Source: a virus. From it: a DNA stretch of 38,250 nt. The position numbers were made by a program, and so were the translations under genes. The stretch spans positions 1 through 38,250 of IMG/VR virus record IMGVR_UViG_3300036781_000102, one strand, 5' to 3'. The notes under the pieces are model-generated. The model was given only the letters and a program-made list of their open reading frames with translations, was not told where the DNA came from and searched no databases. Below are positions 21,947 to 28,492 of the stretch, one piece after another. Position 1 is the stretch's first letter. Each line of letters starts with the position of its first letter.

Positions 21947-22573
21947 TTATTCTCCTTGTTGTTTAGGTGGTCGGCCAGGGCCGCGTTTCATATCTTTTTC
22001 TACTGTAGAACTTAACTCTGCCATTTGCTCTTTTAAGAATTTAATATCATTCCTAAGATCTTCATTTTCTTTAATCAAGGAAGATGCAGTATTTTCTTTG
22101 CTGGAATCAAGAAAGAATTTAGCTTTTTCACGCAATTCTCTCCAGCCCAATCCGACAAGAGCTGCATCAGGAAGCGCAGCTAATTGTTCCACGGTATGAA
22201 TTTTAGCCCCCTTAAGTTCCAGGGCTTGGGACCGGCTCAGAGGTGGCCATTCTGTGATGGAAAAACCATCTTGAACTTGTTCTTGTTTATTTTTAAAGGA
22301 TTCCCATTGACGCGGGAAACGATCAGGATCAGAAGGACGATCTCCAGCTCCATCCATGTCAACAGGGCGGTCAATTGTCTTTGTACGATCACCAGGGAAA
22401 TCAATATGAATATAAGGTGTCTCTTTATAAATTGGACGCCCCTGTCTTTCCGACTCAAAACCTTGATAAACTGGCTCTGTCCTAAATTCTACATGGAGAT
22501 TTTTATCTTCTCCATGTGATACATGATAAGAATTTAAGCCGGTTTGTTCTAGTTTGATAGGTGCAAAGCTCAT
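21947..22573 (-). CDS. Conserved phage head-region protein with AT-hook-like tail (208 aa)
   Basis: Contains the pattern RFPRQWESFKNKQEQVQDGF followed by SITEWPPLSRSQALELKGAK and IHTVEQLAALPDAAL, known from uncharacterised phage proteins close to capsid genes; the last part resembles a small helix-hairpin segment. A coiled coil follows (ENEDLRNDIKFLKEQMAELS), and the end KRGPGRPPKQ is an AT-hook-like basic motif. AAAGGAAAA precedes the ATG. Virion role or DNA contact is inferred. Confidence 0.7.
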   Translation of the reverse strand: MSFAPIKLEQTGLNSYHVSHGEDKNLHVEFRTEPVYQGFESERQGRPIYKETPYIHIDFPGDRTKTIDRPVDMDGAGDRPSDPDRFPRQWESFKNKQEQVQDGFSITEWPPLSRSQALELKGAKIHTVEQLAALPDAALVGLGWRELREKAKFFLDSSKENTASSLIKENEDLRNDIKFLKEQMAELSSTVEKDMKRGPGRPPKQQGE

Positions 22574-22606
22574 TATTTTTCCTTTATGTCTGTGATTGTA
22601 TAGAGT

Positions 22607-24544
22607 TTATTTAGATTTTTCAAGTTGAATGAACCAAGTGAAATTTAATCCCAGTTCAGGTTTTCCAAGTTCGTCAACAGCTTTTTTGACTCCCCATGTC
22701 GGCCACGCAATATTATCATAATCATGCCCAGATATCCACCCACCGGATTTTATCTTTGGCAGCCAAGCTTCAATATCCTTTTTAACACTTTCATAACTAT
22801 GATCAGCGTCCAAAAAAACAAAATCTAAGGATTGATCCGCAAAATGAGAAGATGCCTCCAATGAACTTTTACGAATAACCTTCGCCCTAGAGCCAGCAAA
22901 AGATGTGACCAATTTTGTATGCTGATAATATCTCTCCTGTTCCATTTCAGATAATTTACCGTGGAAATCATTTTTACCATATTCGCTTTCAGGATCATGG
23001 GCTATCCAGCTATCAACCATGTAAAGCGTTAAGTCATCTCTCTTTAAAAGCCTTCTTGATAGTTCTCCGGTAAACACACCAACTTCTACCCCAACAGGAT
23101 TGGATATATCTTTGATTCTTTCATTAATAGCTGTGGCTCTTAAATCAGCTTCTGTGACAATCTTTCCGTCCCCGAGGTTTCTTGCCACATAAGGCAAAAG
23201 ACCCTCACCATGGACCGTTAAAACACACCCCAGATCTATTAATTGAGGAACCAATGAGCAAAATTGATTAACTTGCTCTGCCATCCATGCGGCAGTTATG
23301 AATTGCTTATCATAAGCCTCCACAGAGATTACACGCTCTTTGTCATTTAAGTCCTGGCTATAAGCATGGTGTTCCCCATCATCATATGAACTGTCAAACC
23401 CGTAAATATGGATATTCCTATAACCAATAATATAGGCAATACAAATGGCGTTTAGCCCTACGGTAGACCCACCAGCAACAAATACCTCCGCCCGCGGGTC
23501 TTTCTCCAGTAACTTTGCGGCATTTAAATGATTCCAGAGAATGGCATCGGTGGCCTCATCCCAAACAGCTTGGTCACATTGAGATGAATAGTATTTCTTA
23601 GCTGTGGGATTGATAAACTTTTTATTCTCTTCTCGGGCATCCAACATCACATGAAAATCACTCTCAATGCCGTTTTTATTCAGATATTCCCATGAATTAT
23701 TTAATGAAAATACATCTTGGCCATGTTCTTTTCTTATCATTATTTCATTAATGTTCTTCTTTAATGAGGGGCCACCACCTACGATAACGGCATGTCGTTC
23801 ATTCTCTGGCTGGTGATTTAACCATGTTCTGCTGAGACTTGTTGAATATTCAATATTTCTAATAAGGTTTTCCTCATCAGTATTACCTATAACTTGATCT
23901 AATGTATTTGCACCCCCAACTTTCCAAAACTTACTCACCCATCCGTTACATTCATGTGGTTTCGGGGTGCCATGGAAAGCAACAATTTTGGCTCCGGAAG
24001 GGATAAAATGCTGTGCGTTTACTTTGTAGCTAACAATCTCACCGGGAAAAATATCTTGAAGAATATCGGGACTTGAAACACATCTTTCAATCCAAGACTG
24101 GTCCCCACCCACGATTTCAGGGAATCCACATCTCTCATATTCCTCCCATATATCACGGCCCCAATTCCCTTTCCAGGCCATGATTCCAGAGCCCAGACCA
24201 TGCGGTCGATAGAAATCCCTCAGGATTGCGAACTCTCCCCCATAGGAAATAATATTTGTCAGATCACCTGTAATGATAGTATCTAAATCGAAAAATACAA
24301 TGCGATCATCTGGGTTAAAATGACCGTCTTTGAAAAGATACAGTTTATTCCACCAGCCTGCTAATTTGCCGTGTAATGGTCTAAACTCAACATTATCAAT
24401 AATCTCTTCACTATTCGTAAAACAGATAAATTGATAAGCAACGCCGTGCGGCATATTTCTATGAATCATGTCAGCTAAAATTTTGACATATTCTATACCG
24501 CGATCAAGGTAGTTATCGGCTTGGACACAAACTATTTTAATCAT
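22607..24544 (-). CDS. Glycosyltransferase / MptE-like / methyltransferase three-domain fusion (645 aa)
   Basis: Three domains in one chain. Residues 1-215 are a GT-A glycosyltransferase: KIVCVQADNYLDRG strand, GWWNKLYLF at 63-71, DxD motif FDLDT (86 and 88), and GGDQSWIE at 146-153. Residues about 250-455 match DUF115/MptE-like proteins: AVIVGGGPSL at 252-261, then FVAGGSTVGLNAICIAY and YGFDSSY at 381-387. Residues 470-645 are a class I SAM methyltransferase: GVEVGVFTG (485-493), MVDSW, FLDADHSYESV (577-587), SGHDYD (605-610). It probably modifies a surface sugar or virion protein. The start has no Shine-Dalgarno and follows a terminator. Substrates are unknown. Confidence 0.85.
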   Translation of the reverse strand: MIKIVCVQADNYLDRGIEYVKILADMIHRNMPHGVAYQFICFTNSEEIIDNVEFRPLHGKLAGWWNKLYLFKDGHFNPDDRIVFFDLDTIITGDLTNIISYGGEFAILRDFYRPHGLGSGIMAWKGNWGRDIWEEYERCGFPEIVGGDQSWIERCVSSPDILQDIFPGEIVSYKVNAQHFIPSGAKIVAFHGTPKPHECNGWVSKFWKVGGANTLDQVIGNTDEENLIRNIEYSTSLSRTWLNHQPENERHAVIVGGGPSLKKNINEIMIRKEHGQDVFSLNNSWEYLNKNGIESDFHVMLDAREENKKFINPTAKKYYSSQCDQAVWDEATDAILWNHLNAAKLLEKDPRAEVFVAGGSTVGLNAICIAYIIGYRNIHIYGFDSSYDDGEHHAYSQDLNDKERVISVEAYDKQFITAAWMAEQVNQFCSLVPQLIDLGCVLTVHGEGLLPYVARNLGDGKIVTEADLRATAINERIKDISNPVGVEVGVFTGELSRRLLKRDDLTLYMVDSWIAHDPESEYGKNDFHGKLSEMEQERYYQHTKLVTSFAGSRAKVIRKSSLEASSHFADQSLDFVFLDADHSYESVKKDIEAWLPKIKSGGWISGHDYDNIAWPTWGVKKAVDELGKPELGLNFTWFIQLEKSK

Positions 24545-24557
24545 GGTTCATAATGAC

Positions 24558-24589
24558 AAAAAAAGACAGGAGCGTAAACCCCTGTCTTT
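24558..24589 (-). terminator. Rho-independent terminator after the head genes
   Basis: On the minus strand AAAGACAGG, a 10-base loop, CCTGTCTTT and then a run giving seven T in all. The stem core GACAGG/CCTGTC is perfect. It lies between the decoration gene (stop 24612) and the fusion gene (start 24544). On the plus strand it also ends TTTAATTTT, so it could work both ways. Confidence 0.88.
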
Positions 24590-24611
24590 AATTTTGGCTG
24601 AGAAGACTATA

Positions 24612-25166
24612 TTAGGTAATCTGACCCTGCATACTCGGACGATTCAGGAAACAAAGAACCGTCGAAGTAGTTGACGTTACAGTTGTTGCATTGAATGTTT
24701 TCATATTTGTGATCTGGCCACCAGCTGAAGTCAGGACTTTAATCCGACCAGCTGTTGCAGATGCATAAACAACAACATTCGGTGAAACAGTTACTGCAGT
24801 TTTAAGAACAGCGACTTGCCCCTGAATCTGGAACCAGCCGTATTGTACCGCAGTATTGGTAGCAAGCGTAACCGGCGCAACACCAACCCAATCACCTGTA
24901 TTCTTGGAAGTTGCAAGAACGGGCAAGAGGGCCATTGTATAACCAGCAGTCCATGTAACCACATTACCGGCGGTTACTGGGCTAGATGCAGGAATTTTTA
25001 GATAAATGAACTCCGCGCTGCCTAGGGTGGGGTCCCAGCCAGTGCAGATTTCCCCGAGTTGTGGCTCATAACCAGTGCTTGGAAGAATAGCAATGCCAGG
25101 TGCAGTCGTTGTAACTTGCGTTACGTCAATGGCACCAAGCTTATTCGATGAAAACGTATAAGTCAT
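24612..25166 (-). CDS. Putative capsid decoration/cement protein (184 aa)
   Basis: Beta-rich, low-charge protein directly downstream of the major capsid gene, the usual place for head decoration proteins: FSSNKLGAIDVTQVTTTAPG, PASSPVTAGNVVTWTAGYTM, VQYGWFQIQGQVAVLKTAVT, SATAGRIKVLTSAGGQ. The GWFQIQGQVAVL strand is shared by small capsid-associated proteins I have seen described. Followed by a strong terminator. Confidence 0.7.
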   Translation of the reverse strand: MTYTFSSNKLGAIDVTQVTTTAPGIAILPSTGYEPQLGEICTGWDPTLGSAEFIYLKIPASSPVTAGNVVTWTAGYTMALLPVLATSKNTGDWVGVAPVTLATNTAVQYGWFQIQGQVAVLKTAVTVSPNVVVYASATAGRIKVLTSAGGQITNMKTFNATTVTSTTSTVLCFLNRPSMQGQIT

Positions 25167-25177
25167 ATTTTTTCTCC

Positions 25178-26161
25178 TTAAGCGCTGAGGACGCCTTGCA
25201 GACGACGGTTAGAAACCGTCATATTACCTGCAAAGCCAATGAGTTTAACCATAGCATCTTGGTTGACAGCATAACGATCATCACCAAGTGGGACAAAGTT
25301 ACGGTCAGCGTGTGGACGGAAGAAAATGTAATCTGTATTAAGGAAATACATTGTATTCGTCGGAGCGCCGCCACCAAAGCCACCATCCAGTACCACGTCT
25401 GCATTCATATATTTCAGACTGTCGAAACCGGCAGATGCCATTTCGTCAGATCCAATACGTTGAATAGCTTGAAGTGATTCCAGATACAAACGCCAGTAGT
25501 TGTTATCAGCAACAATCAAATCAGTTTTATCAGCACCGCGTACCAATTGGATATACACACGGTTCATATAAGACTGAATATTAGAACTTGCTGTTGCTGC
25601 ACCGCCATCGGTAGCCCCGGAGAATGCAATATTTCTCCAGAATGTACCGATTGAGGCAGAAGCATCAATACCACCAACAACACCTGTCGTTGGTGTTTTC
25701 GATACCAGAAGTGCCAAGCCGCCGATTTGGCGGCCGCCATCTGCTGTGCCATCAGAATAGCAATCCAAAGCGACGTTGTTGGTCATTGTACGTTCCGCAT
25801 TCCCAATGCGGCTTTCCAAAAGATCAATAATCGCATTCTCGCCGGAGTTTTGCAGTTCTTCAAGACCAGAGATAGAAACAGCAACTGCTGCCTGGGCATA
25901 GTTATACTCAGCACCGGTGAATACATCCGAAGGGGAAATATTCAGAGCTTCATAGCCAGAATAGCGTTTGTATGTTCCGTTTTCTGCGTATTCAAGCTCT
26001 TGAACAATAGTGCGGCCACCAGAAACAGGCTTTACTTTGCCTTTTTTCTTCAGACGCATCAAAAGAGCATTGTTTTTCGTTACGTTGTCGGCAAGTTTGC
26101 CGGTACGGTTACGAAGAGTAGTCGTAATAATCTCCGTGAGATTGTTATTTGGAACTGCCAT
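25178..26161 (-). CDS. Major capsid protein
   Basis: A 327-residue protein beginning NNLTEIITTTLRNRTGKLAD and NALLMRLKKKGKVKPVSGGR, with the YNYAQAAVAVSISGLEELQN stretch, the DLLESRIGNAERTMTNNVAL helix and the late MYFLNTDYIFFRPHADRNFV segment, a pattern of HK97-fold capsid proteins from podophages of the Bordetella BPP-1 kind. No N-terminal delta domain is seen; a separate scaffold gene precedes it. Ribosome site AGGAGG is five bases from the ATG but inside a hairpin. Confidence 0.88.
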   Translation of the reverse strand: MAVPNNNLTEIITTTLRNRTGKLADNVTKNNALLMRLKKKGKVKPVSGGRTIVQELEYAENGTYKRYSGYEALNISPSDVFTGAEYNYAQAAVAVSISGLEELQNSGENAIIDLLESRIGNAERTMTNNVALDCYSDGTADGGRQIGGLALLVSKTPTTGVVGGIDASASIGTFWRNIAFSGATDGGAATASSNIQSYMNRVYIQLVRGADKTDLIVADNNYWRLYLESLQAIQRIGSDEMASAGFDSLKYMNADVVLDGGFGGGAPTNTMYFLNTDYIFFRPHADRNFVPLGDDRYAVNQDAMVKLIGFAGNMTVSNRRLQGVLSA

Positions 26162-26166
26162 TATGG

Positions 26167-26195
26167 CCTCCTAAAATGGGGTTAAATTTAGGAGG
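26167..26195 (-). promoter_or_regulatory. Hairpin covering the capsid ribosome-binding site
   Basis: CCTCCTAAA (26167-26175) and TTTAGGAGG (26187-26195) form a perfect 9-base stem with an 11-base loop. In the minus-strand mRNA the downstream arm is TTTAGGAGG, the Shine-Dalgarno of the capsid gene, five bases from its ATG. Pairing would hide the site until unfolded. There is no U-run. Confidence 0.65.
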
Positions 26196-26206
26196 ATGAT
26201 GAAGTA

Positions 26207-27160
26207 TTAAGACCGCAATGCAGCCATATTAGCAACAAGTTCCTCCCGTAATGATCTGTCTGGATTGCCGGAGTTGGGAATTGAAATCCCTGGACTACCT
26301 GAGACTGAGGAACCGGCTTTCTTTTTAGCTGCGATTTCATCTTTTCGTTTCTGCTCTGTATCAACCTGTTGAGATTGAAGAAGAGTAGTTCTAATGGATG
26401 GAATGAGCCAGACTGCCTTATCATATGCGTCCTGTAAGTCTTTCGCTTGTCCAGTTTGAAGTAGTGAAGCCATTGCAGCTTTTACTTCTTGATTACTAAA
26501 ATGGACATTCTTTGGATCAACAGAGAACGCTTCAATCTCACTTTGGACTTTAACATCTTGTTGCTGACTTTGCAAGCGCGTCATTATGTCTTGAGTGATT
26601 TTTTCAGGATCAATCGCTGGAGGTTGATTCTGAGGTATTTGTTGCTGCCCCATATTTCTCATATCGACGCCGTATTGTTGAACGATTTGGGCGACAATCT
26701 GCGCTTTTTGTTGGGGGGAACCGGTACGCAATACATAAGCCGTATTCAATAAATCTTTCACCGCCCCTTGAGGGGTTCCACCCTCTGCCTGGATAACGGC
26801 CATATAGGGTGTAATAACCTCTTTCATTGATTTCCCGAGATTTCTCTCTTCATCAAGTTTAGTGAAGCCTTTATGGACCTCCTCTTCTCTTTGTATAATT
26901 CTGTCTTGAATAGTAGCAGGAAGGGCAAAAAATTCTTCTTTTGTGCCGCCCCATGCCTGAGGGGGAGATTTTGCGGCAATAATAGGCGCTTCCACAACAT
27001 CCTTGGTTTTGAATTTTCCCGATTCATCCCGCTCTTTTTTCTCGCCAGTGTCAGCAACGACCTCAACCTTTTCGGCTGGTTCTGTATGCTCTGCAACAGC
27101 GGCTTCTAATGTTTCACGAAGTGAAGGCTCTTGTTGGACTTCTTCGTTCTCAATAGTCAT
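26207..27160 (-). CDS. Putative capsid scaffolding protein
   Basis: A 317-residue acidic, helical, Gln/Glu/Lys-rich protein directly upstream of the capsid gene. Features: disordered acidic N-terminus, WGGTKEEFFALPATIQDRII and REEEVHKGFTKLDEERNLGK helices, AEGGTPQGAVKDLLNTAYVL, and a basic C-terminal helix (the usual capsid-binding end). This is the scaffold layout of podophages in which the protein guides procapsid assembly and then leaves. Confidence 0.8.
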   Translation of the reverse strand: MTIENEEVQQEPSLRETLEAAVAEHTEPAEKVEVVADTGEKKERDESGKFKTKDVVEAPIIAAKSPPQAWGGTKEEFFALPATIQDRIIQREEEVHKGFTKLDEERNLGKSMKEVITPYMAVIQAEGGTPQGAVKDLLNTAYVLRTGSPQQKAQIVAQIVQQYGVDMRNMGQQQIPQNQPPAIDPEKITQDIMTRLQSQQQDVKVQSEIEAFSVDPKNVHFSNQEVKAAMASLLQTGQAKDLQDAYDKAVWLIPSIRTTLLQSQQVDTEQKRKDEIAAKKKAGSSVSGSPGISIPNSGNPDRSLREELVANMAALRS

Positions 27161-27166
27161 ATAGTA

Positions 27167-27526
27167 TTATCTCCTGTTTAAAACTTCTCTGGTTGCCTGG
27201 GTTAATTCTTTACGCACATTATGGTCTGCCTCAAGCCTTCTCGTAGTTTGGCCCTTTTCTACAATATGACATCCTTTTGATTTAACAGCCTCATAGTATT
27301 TTGATTTGCTGTCATAATGTTTTCCATCTGCGGGATTGTAAACTCTATCGAGATTATCTGATATAATCATATGATTATTTACTGATTTTGGTGTGAACGA
27401 TTTGTTTATCTCTGCAATCTCTTGGAGCTGTAGGTCTCTTTGTGCGATTGCTTCTTGCAATTGACCATTTTCCAATAATTCACTAATTGTTATTCTCACC
27501 AACGGATATTTTATTGCAATAGCCAA
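27167..27526 (-). CDS. Conserved small phage protein (119 aa)
   Basis: Ends with YNPADGKHYDSKSKYYEAVK then GCHIVEKG, a motif recurring in small phage proteins of the head cluster whose role is unknown. The N-terminal half is a helix rich in Gln and Glu. Overlaps the upstream gene by 16 bases. No catalytic residues stand out. Confidence 0.7.
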   Translation of the reverse strand: MAIAIKYPLVRITISELLENGQLQEAIAQRDLQLQEIAEINKSFTPKSVNNHMIISDNLDRVYNPADGKHYDSKSKYYEAVKSKGCHIVEKGQTTRRLEADHNVRKELTQATREVLNRR

Positions 27527-27846
27527 GTAAGTGCCTCCTCGTCATCATCCAGTAATTTCCTCATTCTAACCTGTTCCAGAAGGTTTGTCACCTCTAGGGG
27601 ATTAACAGCTGCAGCAATGGCTATTTTTGTCTCTTCAGGAAGATCAATTGTAAGCGTTGGGCGCTGAAATGAATTTTTATAAAGCCGTTCTTCATTGAGT
27701 TTTGATTGATGTTTTAACTTTTCTTGGTGGCGTTTAATTGTCCATCCATCATGCGTATCAGTTGGAATAGGCGGAACAACGCTTCCCGTTTGAATTTGAA
27801 AAGCATTGGATTGAAAAGATCCGATCTGAAAGGCAGATAATGACAT
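27511..27846 (-). CDS. Small head-region protein (111 aa)
   Basis: Starts SLSAFQIGSFQSNAFQIQTG, a repeated SxAFQ pattern that I associate with small virion-associated phage proteins, followed by a charged linker and a C-terminal acidic helix. First gene of the head cluster after the terminator at 27862. Function unknown. Confidence 0.65.
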   Translation of the reverse strand: MSLSAFQIGSFQSNAFQIQTGSVVPPIPTDTHDGWTIKRHQEKLKHQSKLNEERLYKNSFQRPTLTIDLPEETKIAIAAAVNPLEVTNLLEQVRMRKLLDDDEEALTWLLQ

Positions 27847-27854
27847 AAAACACC

Positions 27855-27889
27855 AAAAGAATATCCAAGGGGTTAAAATCCCTTGGATA
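27855..27889 (-). terminator. Rho-independent terminator between fibre and head clusters
   Basis: On the minus strand a perfect 10-base stem TATCCAAGGG/CCCTTGGATA (27889-27880 with 27871-27862) with an 8-base loop, followed by TTCTTTT. It lies after the stop of the 50-residue gene at 27897 and just before the head cluster. Confidence 0.85.
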
Positions 27890-27896
27890 AAGTTAT

Positions 27897-28049
27897 TTAC
27901 TCAAGATTTGGATTAACCCAATCTTCAGGGGCCATAGCATCAAGAGATTCAGCTTTATCAACAATAATTGACATATCCCCATTCTTATCCAGAATGTAGA
28001 ATTTACCATCTTCTGTCGTAAAAATTTCTCTCCCGAATCTATCTATCAT
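27897..28049 (-). CDS. Small acidic protein (50 aa)
   Basis: Overlaps the previous gene by four bases (ATGA). Reads MIDRFGREIFTTEDGKFYIL and then an acidic end with DAMAPEDWVNPNLE. A short beta hairpin seems likely. Role unknown, but the position after a coiled-coil protein and before a terminator makes it the last gene of the portal-fibre transcript. Confidence 0.65.
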   Translation of the reverse strand: MIDRFGREIFTTEDGKFYILDKNGDMSIIVDKAESLDAMAPEDWVNPNLE

Positions 28050-28468
28050 GCTGAGATCAGCCCGTGTGTTCTAATACGGCCCAAAACAGTATTGAGCTTA
28101 TCAGAAACTGCAGCAACATCGGCAGCCAAACTATTGATTTTAGCCGCAATGGTATTTACCAGATCATCTGTCGTATTAACCTGAGTGGCCAATGTATTAA
28201 CATGATCATTGGTTGTATTTACAGAAGCAGTCAGTGCGCCCAATAAAGTTGTGACAATGTTTTGAGTAGTAGGAAGATTTGTCGCCAAAGACGTGCTCAG
28301 AGATCCTGTAAGACCGCCAGTGGTGGTTGTCGTAGAATCCGTAACAGCGGCAAGTCGTGAACCCACAACCCTATCACCGTTAACGGCCAAGCCAGTATCT
28401 TCTGTAGCGTAAGGATGGCCATCATTCCAATTTCCACCATAATCTTCAACAAGTAAATATGCAGTCAT
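28046..28468 (-). CDS. Small protein with long coiled coil (140 aa)
   Basis: Beta-type N-terminus (YLLVEDYGGNWNDGHPYATE), then a Thr/Leu/Val heptad rod: LGALTASVNTTNDHVNTLAT, VNTTDDLVNTIAAKINSLAA. The 11-residue register of VNT(T)xDxVNT suggests a parallel trimeric rod, as in short fibre shafts or collars. It is translated together with the downstream small gene. Probably structural. Confidence 0.65.
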   Translation of the reverse strand: MTAYLLVEDYGGNWNDGHPYATEDTGLAVNGDRVVGSRLAAVTDSTTTTTGGLTGSLSTSLATNLPTTQNIVTTLLGALTASVNTTNDHVNTLATQVNTTDDLVNTIAAKINSLAADVAAVSDKLNTVLGRIRTHGLISA

Positions 28469-28492
28469 TTTAGTTCTCCTTATTTGTTGTTT

